Shown here one piece after another: positions 13,864 through 26,403 of a DNA stretch of 64,000 nucleotides. The DNA is taken from positions 16,870,269 through 16,934,268 of the forward strand of contig NC_092572.1 of assembly GCF_037975245.1 (NCBI RefSeq), written 5' to 3'. Every line of letters begins with the position of its first letter. Position 1 is the first letter of the stretch. Both the position numbers and the translations under genes were made by a program. The notes beneath the pieces are model-generated. The model had not been told where the DNA came from. It ran no database searches and worked only from the letters and a program-made list of their open reading frames with translations. The stretch is from Apostichopus japonicus (lineage: Eukaryota > Echinodermata > Holothuroidea > Aspidochirotida > Stichopodidae).

Positions 13864-14193
13864 TCGAGACTCTCTTTTGCATCCGTGGTTCGAACCCCGG
13901 GTGTTGACGTCTTTTGCCGATCTTTTACAGCAAGTGCCTACACGGGGAGCTGTAAGTATTAGTTAATCCACCTAATATCTCAGTCCATACAGTGGCGCGA
14001 TGGCTTGGCGCACTGTACGAGCTGATGTTCGAGACTCTCTTTTGCATCCGTGGTTCGAACCCCGGGTGTTGACGTCTTTTGCCGATCTTTTACAGCAAGT
14101 GCCTACACGGGGAGCTGTAAGTATTAGTTAATCCACCTAATATCTCAGTCCATACAGTGGCGCGATGGCTTGGCGCACTGTACGAGCTGATGT

Positions 14194-15018
14194 TCGAGAC
14201 TCTCTTTTGCATCCGTGGTTCGAACCCCGGCTGATGACGTCTTTTGCCGATCTTTTACAGCAAGTGCCTACACGGGGAGCTGTAAGTATTAGTTAATCCA
14301 CCTAATATCTCAGTCCATACAGTGGCGCGATGGCTTGGCGCACTGTACGAGCTGATGTTCGAGACTCTCTTTTGCATCCGTGGTTCGAACCCCGGCTGAT
14401 GACGTCTTTTGCCGATCTTTTACAGCAAGTGCCTACACGGGGAGCTGTAAGTATTAGTTAATCCACCTAATATCTCAGTCCATACAGTGGCGCGATGGCT
14501 TGGCGCACTGTACGAGCTGATGTTCGAGACTCTCTTTTGCATCCGTGGTTCGAACCCCGGCTGATGACGTCTTTTGCCGATCTTTTACAGCAAGTGCCTA
14601 CACGGGGAGCTGTAAGTATTAGTTAATCCACCTAATATCTCAGTCCATACAGTGGCGCGATGGCTTGGCGCACTGTACGAGCTGATGTTCGAGACTCTCT
14701 TTTGCATCCGTGGTTCGAACCCCGGCTGATGACGTCTTTTGCCGATCTTTTACAGCAAGTGCCTACACGGGGAGCTGTAAGTATTAGTTAATCCACCTAA
14801 TATCTCAGTCCATACAGTGGCGCGATGGCTTGGCGCACTGTACGAGCTGATGTTCGAGACTCTCTTTTGCATCCGTGGTTCGAACCCCGGCTGATGACGT
14901 CTTTTGCCGATCTTTTACAGCAAGTGCCTACACGGGGAGCTGTAAGTATTAGTTAATCCACCTAATATCTCAGTCCATACAGTGGCGCGATGGCTTGGCG
15001 CACTGTACGAGCTGATGT
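14194..15018. repeat. Homogenised patch of five GGCTGATG monomers
   Basis: Five consecutive monomers (starts 14194, 14359, 14524, 14689, 14854) share C at monomer position 38 and appear otherwise identical. The only other carriers are at 13369 and 13534. The patch looks like a local amplification of one variant. Confidence 0.88.
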
Positions 15019-18000
15019 TCGAGACTCTCTTTTGCATCCGTGGTTCGAACCCCGGATGATGACGTCTTTTGCCGATCTTTTACAGGAAGTGCCTACACGG
15101 GGAGCTGTAAGTATTAGTTAATCCACCTAATATCTCAGTCCATACAGTGGCGCGATGGCTTGGCGCACTGTACGAGCTGATGTTCGAGACTCTCTTTTGC
15201 ATCCGTGGTTCGAACCCCGGGTGTTGACGTCTTTTGCCGATCTTTTACAGCAAGTGCCTACACGGGGAGCTGTAAGTATTAGTTAATCCACCTAATATCT
15301 CAGTCCATACAGTGGCGCGATGGCTTGGCGCACTGTACGAGCTGATGTTCGAGACTCTCTTTTGCATCCGTGGTTCGAACCCCGGATGATGACGTCTTTT
15401 GCCGATCTTTTACAGCAAGTGCCTACACGGGGAGCTGTAAGTATTATTTAATCCACCTAATATCTCAGTCCATACAGTGGCGCGATGGCTTGGCGCACTG
15501 TACGAGCTGATGTTCGAGACTCTCTTTTGCATCCGTGGTTCGAACCCCGGGTGATGACGTCTTTTGCCGATCTTTTACAGCAAGTGCCTACACGGGGAGC
15601 TGTAAGTATTTGTTAATCCACCTAATATCTCAGTCCATACAGTGGCGCGATGGCTTGGCGCACTGTACGAGCTGATGTTCGAGACTCTCTTTTGCATCCG
15701 TGGTTCGAACCCCGGGTGTTGACGTCTTTTGCCGATCTTTTACAGCAAGTGCCTACACGGGGAGCTGTAAGTATTAGTTAATCCACCTAATATCTCAGTC
15801 CATACAGTGGCGCGATGGCTTGGCGCACTGTACGAGCTGATGTTCGAGACTCTCTTTTGCATCCGTGGTTCGAACCCCGGGTGATGACGTCTTTTGCCGA
15901 TCTTTTACAGCAAGTGCCTACACGGGGAGCTGTAAGTATTAGTTAATCCACCTAATATCTCAGTCCATACAGTGGCGCGATGGCTTGGCGCACTGTACGA
16001 GCTGATGTTCGAGACTCTCTTTTGCATCCGTGGTTCGAACCCCGGGTGATGACGTCTTTTGCCGATCTTTTACAGCAAGTGCCTACACGGGGAGCTGTAA
16101 GTATTAGTTAATCCACCTAATATCTCAGTCCATACAGTGGCGCGATGGCTTGGCGCACTGTACGAGCTGATGTTCGAGACTCTCTTTTGCATCCGTGGTT
16201 CGAACCCCGGGTGATGACGTCTTTTGCCGATCTTTTACAGCAAGTGCCTACACGGGGAGCTGTAAGTATTAGTTAATCCACCTAATATCTCAGTCCATAC
16301 AGTGGCGCGATGGCTTGGCGCACTGTACGAGCTGATGTTCGAGACTCTCTTTTGCATCCGTGGTTCGAACCCCGGGTGTTGACGTCTTTTGCCGATCTTT
16401 TACAGCAAGTGCCTACACGGGGAGCTGTAAGTATTAGTTAATCCACCTAATATCTCAGTCCATACAGTGGCGCGATGGCTTGGCGCACTGTACGAGCTGA
16501 TGTTCGAGACTCTCTTTTGCATCCGTGGTTCGAACCCCGGGTGATGACGTCTTTTGCCGATCTTTTACAGCAAGTGCCTACACGGGGAGCTGTAAGTATT
16601 AGTTAATCCACCTAATATCTCAGTCCATACAGTGGCGCGATGGCTTGGCGCACTGTACGAGCTGATGTTCGAGACTCTCTTTTGCATCCGTGGTTCGAAC
16701 CCCGGTTGTTGACGTCTTTTGCCGATCTTTTACAGCAAGTGCCTACACGGGGAGCTGTAAGTATTAGTTAATCCACCTAATATCTCAGTCCATACAGTGG
16801 CGCGATAACTTGGCGCACTGTACGAGCTGATGTTCGAGACTCTCTTTTGCATCCGTGGTTCGAACCCCGGGTGTTGACGTCTTTTGCCGATCTTTTACAG
16901 CAAGTGCCTACACGGGGAGCTGTAAGTATTAGTTAATCCACCTAATATCTCAGTCCATACAGTGGCGCGATGGCTTGGCGCACTGTACGAGCTGATGTTC
17001 GAGACTCTCTTTTGCATCCGTGGTTCGAACCCCGGGTGTTGACGTCTTTTGCCGATCTTTTACAGCAAGTGCCTACACGGGGAGCTGTAAGTATTAGTTA
17101 ATCCACCTAATATCTCAGTCCATACAGTGGCGCGATGGCTTGGCGCACTGTACGAGCTGATGTTCGAGACTCTCGTTTGCATCCGTGGTTCGAACCCCGG
17201 GTGTTGACGTCTTTTGCCGATCTTTTACAGCAAGTGCCTACACGGGGAGCTGTAAGTATTAGTTAATCCACCTAATATCTCAGTCCATACAGTGGCGCGA
17301 TGGCTTGGCGCACTGTACGAGCTGATGTTCGAGACTCTCTTTTGCATCCGTGGTTCGAACCCCGGGTGATGACGTCTTTTGCCGATCTTTTACAGCAAGT
17401 GCCTACACGGGGAGCTGTAAGTATTAGTTAATCCACCTAATATCTCAGTCCATACAGTGGCGCGATGGCTTGGCGCACTGTACGAGCTGATGTTCGAGAC
17501 TCTCTTTTGCATCCGTGGTTCGAACCCCGGGTGTTGACGTCTTTTGCCGATCTTTTACAGCAAGTGCCTACACGGGGAGCTGTAAGTATTAGTTAATCCA
17601 CCTAATATCTCAGTCCATACAGTGGCGCGATGGCTTGGCGCACTGTACGAGCTGATGTTCGAGACTCTCTTTTGCATCCGTGGTTCGAACCCCGGGTGTT
17701 GACGTCTTTTGCCGATCTTTTACAGCAAGTGCCTACACGGGGAGCTGTAAGTATTAGTTAATCCACCTAATATCTCAGTCCATACAGTGGCGCGATGGCT
17801 TGGCGCACTGTACGAGCTGATGTTCGAGACTCTCTTTTGCATCCGTGGTTCGAACCCCGGGTGTTGACGTCTTTTGCCGATCTTTTACAGCAAGTGCCTA
17901 CACGGGGAGCTGTAAGTATTAGTTAATCCACCTAATATCTCAGTCCATACAGTGGCGCGATGGCTTGGCGCACTGTACGAGCTGATGTTCGAGACTCTCT

Positions 18001-21000
18001 TTTGCATCCGTGGTTCGAACCCCGGGTGTTGACGTCTTTTGCCGATCTTTTACAGCAAGTGCCTACACGGGGAGCTGTAAGTATTAGTTAATCCACCTAA
18101 TATCTCAGTCCATACAGTGGCGCGATGGCTTGGCGCACTGTACGAGCTGATGTTCGAGACTCTCTTTTGCATCCGTGGTTCGAACCCCGGGTGTTGACGT
18201 CTTTTGCCGATCTTTTACAGCAAGTGCCTACACGGGGAGCTGTAAGTATTAGTTAATCCACCTAATATCTCAGTCCATACAGTGGCGCGATGGCTTGGCG
18301 CACTGTACGAGCTGATGTTCGAGACTCTCTTTTGCATCCGTGGTTCGAACCCCGGGTGTTGACGTCTTTTGCCGATCTTTTACAGCAAGTGCCTACACGG
18401 GGAGCTGTAAGTATTAGTTAATCCACCTAATATCTCAGTCCATACAGTGGCGCGATAACTTGGCGCACTGTACGAGCTGATGTTCGAGACTCTCTTTTGC
18501 ATCCGTGGTTCGAACCCCGGGTGTTGACGTCTTTTGCCGATCTTTTACAGCAAGTGCCTACACGGGGAGCTGTAAGTATTAGTTAATCCACCTAATATCT
18601 CAGTCCATACAGTGGCGCGATGGCTTGGCGCACTGTACGAGCTGATGTTCGAGACTCTCTTTTGCATCCGTGGTTCGAACCCCGGGTGTTGACGTCTTTT
18701 GCCGATCTTTTACAGCAAGTGCCTACACGGGGAGCTGTAAGTATTAGTTAATCCACCTAATATCTCAGTCCATACAGTGGCGCGATAACTTGGCGCACTG
18801 TACGAGCTGATGTTCGAGACTCTCTTTTGCATCCGTGGTTCGAACCCCGGGTGTTGACGTCTTTTGCCGATCTTTTACAGCAAGTGCCTACACGGGGAGC
18901 TGTAAGTATTAGTTAATCCACCTAATATCTCAGTCCATACAGTGGCGCGATGGCTTGGCGCACTGTACGAGCTGATGTTCGAGACTCTCTTTTGCATCCG
19001 TGGTTCGAACCCCGGGTGTTGACGTCTTTTGCCGATCTTTTACAGCAAGTGCCTACACGGGGAGCTGTAAGTATTAGTTAATCCACCTAATATCTCAGTC
19101 CATACAGTGGCGCGATGGCTTGGCGCACTGTACGAGCTGATGTTCGAGACTCTCTTTTGCATCCGTGGTTCGAACCCCGGGTGTTGACGTCTTTTGCCGA
19201 TCTTTTACAGCAAGTGCCTACACGGGGAGCTGTAAGTATTAGTTAATCCACCTAATATCTCAGTCCATACAGTGGCGCGATGGCTTGGCGCACTGTACGA
19301 GCTGATGTTCGAGACTCTCTTTTGCATCCGTGGTTCGAACCCCGGGTGTTGACGTCTTTTGCCGATCTTTTACAGCAAGTGCCTACACGGGGAGCTGTAA
19401 GTATTAGTTAATCCACCTAATATCTCAGTCCATACAGTGGCGAGATGGCTTGGCGCACTGTACGAGCTGATGTTCGAGACTCTCTTTTGCATCCGTGGTT
19501 CGAACCCCGGGTGTTGACGTCTTTTGCCGATCTTTTACAGCAAGTGCCTACACGGGGAGCTGTAAGTATTAGTTAATCCACCTAATATCTCAGTCCATAC
19601 AGTGGCGCGATGGCTTGGCGCACTGTACGAGCTGATGTTCGAGACGCTCTTTTGCATCCGTGGTTCGAACCCCGGGTGTTGACGTCTTTTGCCGATCTTT
19701 TACAGCAAGTGCCTACACGGGAAGCTGTAAGTATTAGTTAATCCACCTAATATCTCAGTCCATACAGTGGCGCGATGGCTTGGCGCACTGTACGAGCTGA
19801 TGTTCGAGACTCTCTTTTGCATCCGTGGTTCGAACCCCGGGTGATGACGTCTTTTGCCGATCTTTTACAGCAAGTGCCTACACGGGGAGCTGTAAGTATT
19901 AGTTAATCCACCTAATATCTCAGTCCATACAGTGGCGCGATGGCTTGGCGCACTGTTCGAGCTGATGTTCGAGACTCTCTTTTGCATCCGTGGTTCGAAC
20001 CCCGGGTGATGACGTCTTTTGCCGATCTTTTACAGCAAGTGCCTACACGGGGAGCTGTAAGTATTAGTTAATCCACCTAATATCTCAGTCCATACAGTGG
20101 CGCGATGGCTTGGCGCACTGTACGAGCTGATGTTCGAGACTCTCTTTTGCATCCGTGGTTCGAACCCCGGGTGATGACGTCTTTTGCCGATCTTTTACAG
20201 CAAGTGCCTACACGGGGAGCTGTAAGTATTAGTTAATCCACCTAATATCTCAGTCCATACAGTGGCGCGATGGCTTGGCGCACTGTACGAGCTGATGTTC
20301 GAGACTCTCTTTTGCATCCGTGGTTCGAACCCCGGGTGATGACGTCTTTTGCCGATCTTTTACAGCAAGTGCCTACACGGGGAGCTGTAAGTATTAGTTA
20401 ATCCACCTAATATCTCAGTCCATACAGTGGCGCGATGGCTTGGCGCACTGTACGAGCTGATGTTCGAGACTCTCTTTTGCATCCGTGGTTCGAACCCCGG
20501 GTGTTGACGTCTTTTGCCGATCTTTTACAGCAAGTGCCTACACGGGGAGCTGTAAGTATTAGTTAATCCACCTAATATCTCAGTCCATACAGTGGCGAGA
20601 TGGCTTGGCGCACTGTACGAGCTGATGTTCGAGACTCTCTTTTGCATCCGTGGTTCGAACCCCGGGTGTTGACGTCTTTTGCCGATCTTTTACAGCAAGT
20701 GCCTACACGGGGAGCTGTAAGTATTAGTTAATCCACCTAATATCTCAGTCCATACAGTGGCGCGATGGCTTGGCGCACTGTACGAGCTGATGTTCGAGAC
20801 TCTCTTTTGCATCCGTGGTTCGAACCCCGGGTGTTGACGTCTTTTGCCGATCTTTTACAGCAAGTGCCTACACGGGGAGCTGTAAGTATTAGTTAATCCA
20901 CCTAATATCTCAGTCCATACAGTGGCGCGATGGCTTGGCGCACTGTACGAGCTGATGTTCGAGACTCTCTTTTGCATCCGTGGTTCGAACCCCGGGTGAT

Positions 21001-23103
21001 GACGTCTTTTGCCGATCTTTTACAGCAAGTGCCTACACGGGGAGCTGTAAGTATTAGTTAATCCACCTAATATCTCAGTCCATACAGTGGCGCGATGGCT
21101 TGGCGCACTGTACGAGCTGATGTTCCAGACTCTCTTTTGCATCCGTGGTTCGAACCCCGGGTGTTGACGTCTTTTGCCGATCTTTTACAGCAAGTGCCTA
21201 CACGGGGAGCTGTAAATATTAGTTAATCCACCTAATATCTCAGTCCATACAGTGGCGCGATGGCTTGGCGCACTGTACGAGCTGATGTTCGAGACTCTCT
21301 TTTGCATCCGTGGTTCGAACCCCGGGTGATGACTTCTTTTGCCGATCTTTTACAGCAAGTGCCTACACGGGGAGCTGTAAGTATTAGTAAATCCACCTAA
21401 TATCTCAGTCCATACAGTGGCGCGATGGCTTGGCGCACTGTACGAGCTGATGTTCGAGACTCTCTTTTGCATCCGTGGTTCGAACCCCGGGTGATGACGT
21501 CTTTTGCCGATCTTTTACAGCAAGTGCCTACACGGGGAGCTGTAAGTATTAGTTAATCCACCTAATATCTCAGTCCATACAGTGGCGCGATGGCTTGGCG
21601 CACTGTACGAGCTGATGTTCCAGACTCTCTTTTGCATCCGTGGTTCGAACCCCGGGTGATGACGTCTTTTGCCGATCTTTTACAGCAAGTGCCTACACGG
21701 GGAGCTGTAAGTATTAGTTAATCCACCTAATATCTCAGTCCATACAGTGGCGCGATGGCTTGGCGCACTGTACGAGCTGATGTTCCAGACTCTCTTTTGC
21801 ATCCGTGGTTCGAACCCCGGGTGATGACGTCTTTTGCCGATCTTTTACAGCAAGTGCCTACACGGGGAGCTGTAAGTATTAGTTAATCCACCTAATATCT
21901 CAGTCCATACAGTGGCGCGATGGCTTGGCGCACTGTACGAGCTGATGTTCGAGACTCTCTTTTGCATCCGTGGTTCGAACCCCGGGTGTTGACGTCTTTT
22001 GCCGATCTTTTACAGCAAGTGCCTACACGGGGAGCTGTAAGTATTAGTTAATCCACCTAATATCTCAGTCCATACAGTGGCGCGATGGCTTGGCGCACTG
22101 TACGAGCTGATGTTCGAGACTCTCTTTTGCATCCGTGGTTCGAACCCCGGGTGTTGACGTCTTTTGCCGATCTTTTACAGCAAGTGCCTACACGGGGAGC
22201 TGTAAGTATTAGTTAATCCACCTAATATCTCAGTCCATACAGTGGCGCGATGGCTTGGCGCACTGTACGAGCTGATGTTCGAGACTCTCTTTTGCATCCG
22301 TGGTTCGAACCCCGGGTGTTGACGTCTTTTGCCGATCTTTTACAGCAAGTGCCTACACGGGGAGCTGTAAGTATTAGTTAATCCACCTAATATCTCAGTC
22401 CATACAGTGGCGCGATGGCTTGGCGCACTGTACGAGCTGATGTTCGAGACTCTCTTTTGCATCCGTGGTTCGAACCCCGGGTGATGACGTCTTTTGCCGA
22501 TCTTTTACAGCAAGTGCCTACACGGGGAGCTGTAAGTATTAGTTAATCCACCTAATATCTCAGTCCATACAGTGGCGCGATGGCTTGGCGCACTGTACGA
22601 GCTGATGTTCGAGACTCTCTTTTGCATCCGTGGTTCGAACCCCGGGTGTTGACGTCTTTTGCCGATCTTTTACAGCAAGTGCCTACACGGGGAGCTGTAA
22701 GTATTAGTTAATCCACCTAATATCTCAGTCCATACAGTGGCGCGATGGCTTGGCGCACTGTACGAGCTGATGTTCGAGACTCTCTTTTGCATCCGTGGTT
22801 CGAACCCCGGGTGTTGACGTCTTTTGCCGATCTTTTACAGCAAGTGCCTACACGGGGAGCTGTAAGTATTAGTTAATCCACCTAATATCTCAGTCCATAC
22901 AGTGGCGCGATGGCTTGGCGCACTGTACGAGCTGATGTTCGAGACTCTCTTTTGCATCCGTGGTTCGAACCCCGGGTGTTGACGTCTTTTGCCGATCTTT
23001 TACAGCAAGTGCCTACACGGGGAGCTGTAAGTATTAGTTAATCCACCTAATATCTCAGTCCATACAGTGGCGCGATGGCTTGGCGCACTGTACGAGCTGA
23101 TGT
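15019..23103. repeat. Uniform satellite monomers
   Basis: Forty-nine monomers, all 165 bp, differing by isolated substitutions. Markers: CAGGAAGTG at 15084, GATAACTTGG at 16805, 18455 and 18785 (spacings of 10 and 2 monomers), GCGAGATGG at 19441 and 20596, and GTTCCAGAC at 21123, 21618 and 21783. No other element was seen. Confidence 0.9.
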
Positions 23104-26100
23104 TCGAGACTCTCTTTTGCATCCGTGGTTCGAACCCCGGGTGTTGACGTCTTTTGCCGATCTTTTACAGCAAGTGCCTACACGGGGAGCTGTAAGTATT
23201 AGTTAATCCACCTAATATCTCAGTCCATACAGTGGCGCGATGGCTTGGCGCACTGTACGAGCTGATGTTCGAGACTCTCTTTTGCATCCGTGGTTCGAAC
23301 CCCGGGTGTTGACGTCTTTTGCCGATCTTTTACAGCAAGTGCCTACACGGGGAGCTGTAAGTATTAGTTAATCCACCTAATATCTCAGTCCATACAGTGG
23401 CGCGATGGCTTGGCGCACTGTACGAGCTGATGTTCGAGACTCTCTTTTGCATCCGTGGTTCGAACCCCGGGTGTTGACGTCTTTTGCCGATCTTTTACAG
23501 CAAGTGCCTACACGGGGAGCTGTAAGTATTAGTTAATCCACCTAATATCTCAGTCCATACAGTGGCGCGATGGCTTGGCGCACTGTACGAGCTGATGTTC
23601 GAGACTCTCTTTTGCATCCGTGGTTCGAACCCCGGGTGATGACGTCTTTTGCCGATCTTTTACAGCAAGTGCCTACACGGGGAGCTGTAAGTATTAGTTA
23701 ATCCACCTAATATCTCAGTCCATACAGTGGCGCGATGGCTTGGCGCACTGTACGAGCTGATGTTCGAGACTCTCTTTTGCATCCGTGGTTCGAACCCCGG
23801 GTGTTGACGTCTTTTGCCGATCTTTTACAGCAAGTGCCTACACGGGGAGCTGTAAGTATTAGTTAATCCACCTAATATCTCAGTCCATACAGTGGCGCGA
23901 TGGCTTGGCGCACTGTACGAGCTGATGTTCGAGACTCTCTTTTGCATCCGTGGTTCGAACCCCGGGTGATGACGTCTTTTGCCGATCTTTTACAGCAAGT
24001 GCCTACACGGGGAGCTGTAAGTATTAGTTAATCCACCTAATATCTCAGTCCATACAGTGGCGCGATGGCTTGGCGCACTGTACGAGCTGATGTTCGAGAC
24101 TCTCTTTTGCATCCGTGGTTCGAACCCCGGGTGTTGACGTCTTTTGCCGATCTTTTACAGCAAGTGCCTACACGGGGAGCTGTAAGTATTAGTTAATCCA
24201 CCTAATATCTCAGTCCATACAGTGGCGCGATGGCTTGGCGCACTGTACGAGCTGATGTTCGAGACTCTCTTTTGCATCCGTGGTTCGAACCCCGGGTGAT
24301 GACGTCTTTTGCCGATCTTTTACAGCAAGTGCCTACACGGGGAGCTGTAAGTATTAGTTAATCCACCTAATATCTCAGTCCATACAGTGGCGCGATGGCT
24401 TGGCGCACTGTACGAGCTGATGTTCGAGACTCTCTTTTGCATCCGTGGTTCGAACCCCGGGTGTTGACGTCTTTTGCCGATCTTTTACAGCAAGTGCCTA
24501 CACGGGGAGCTGTAAGTATAAGTTAATCCACCTAATATCTCAGTCCATACAGTGGCGCGATGGCTTGGCGCACTGTACGAGCTGATGTTCGAGACTCTCT
24601 TTTGCATCCGTGGTTCGAACCCCGGGTGTTGACGTCTTTTGCCGATCTTTTACAGCAAGTGCCTACACGGGGAGCTGTAAGTATAAGTTAATCCACCTAA
24701 TATCTCAGTCCATACAGTGGCGCGATGGCTTGGCGCACTGTACGAGCTGATGTTCGAGACTCTCTTTTGCATCCGTGGTTCGAACCCCGGGTGTTGACGT
24801 CTTTTGCCGATCTTTTACAGCAAGTGCCTACACGGGGAGCTGTAAGTATTAGTTAATCCACCTAATATCTCAGTCCATACAGTGGCGCGATGGCTTGGCG
24901 CACTGTACGAGCTGATGTTCGAGACTCTCTTTTGCATCCGTGGTTCGAACCCCGGGTGGTGACGTCTTTTGCCGATCTTTTACAGCAAGTGCCTACACGG
25001 GGAGCTGTAAGTATTAGTTAATCCACCTAATATCTCAGTCCATACAGTGGCGCGATGGCTTGGCGCACTGTACGAGCTGATGTTCGAGACTCTCTTTTGC
25101 ATCCGTGGTTCGAACCCCGGGTGTTGACGTCTTTTGCCGATCTTTTCCAGCAAGTGCCTACACGGGGAGCTGTAAGTATTAGTTAATCCACCTAATATCT
25201 CAGTCCATACAGTGGCGCGATGGCTTGGCGCACTGTACGAGCTGATGTTCGAGACTCTCTTTTGCATCCGTGGTTCGAACCCCGGGTGTTGACGTCTTTT
25301 GCCGATCTTTTACAGCAAGTGCCTACACGGGGAGCTGTAAGTATTAGTTAATCCACCTAATATCTCAGTCCATACAGTGGCGCGATGGCTTGGCGCACTG
25401 TACGAGCTGATGTTCGAGACTCTCTTTTGCATCCGTGGTTCGAACCCCGGGTGATGACGTCTTTTGCCGATCTTTTACAGCAAGTGCCTACACGGGGAGC
25501 TGTAAGTATTAGTTAATCCACCTAATATCTCAGTCCATACAGTGGCGCGATGGCTTGGCGCACTGTACGAGCTGATGTTCGAGACTCTCTTTTGCATCCG
25601 TGGTTCGAACCCCGGGTGTTGACGTCTTTTGCCGATCTTTTACAGCAAGTGCCTACACGGGGAGCTGTAAGTATTAGTTAATCCACCTAATATCTCAGTC
25701 CATACAGTGGCGCGATGGCTTGGCGCACTGTACGAGCTGATGTTCGAGACTCTCTTTTGCATCCGTGGTTCGAACCCCGGGTGTTGACGTCTTTTGCCGA
25801 TCTTTTACAGCAAGTGCCTACACGGGGAGCTGTAAGTATTAGTAAATCCACCTAATATCTCAGTCCATACAGTGGCGCGATGGCTTGGCGCACTGTACGA
25901 GCTGATGTTCGAGACTCTCTTTTGCATCCGTGGTTCGAACCCCGGGTGATGACGTCTTTTGCCGATCTTTTACAGCAAATGCCTACACGGGGAGCTGTAA
26001 GTATTAGTTAATCCACCTAATATCTCAGTCCATACAGTGGCGCGATGGCTTGGCGCACTGTACGAGCTGATGTTCGAGACTCTCTTTTGCATCCGTGGTT

Positions 26101-26403
26101 CGAACCCCGGGTGTTGACGTCTTTTGCCGATCTTTTACAGCAAGTGCCTACACGGGGAGCTGTAAGTATTAGTTAATCCACCTAATATCTCAGTCCATAC
26201 AGTGGCGCGATGGCTTGGCGCACTGTACGAGCTGATGTTCGAGACTCTCTTTTGCATCCGTGGTTCGAACCCCGGGTGATGACGTCTTTTGCCGATCTTT
26301 TACAGCAAGTGCCTACACGGGGAGCTGTAAGTATTAGTTAATCCACCTAATATCTCAGTCCATACAGTGGCGCGATGGCTTGGCGCACTGTACGAGCTGA
26401 TGT
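23104..26403. repeat. Higher-order repeat unit, copy 1 (20 monomers, 3300 bp)
   Basis: Rows of marker states match the block that directly follows. The position-41 pattern is T, T, T, then alternating A and T, then AGTATAAG, a unique G (GTGGTG at 24957), later AGTAAATCC (25841). TTTTCCAG at 25144 and CAAATGCC at 25976 are private to this copy. Confidence 0.85.
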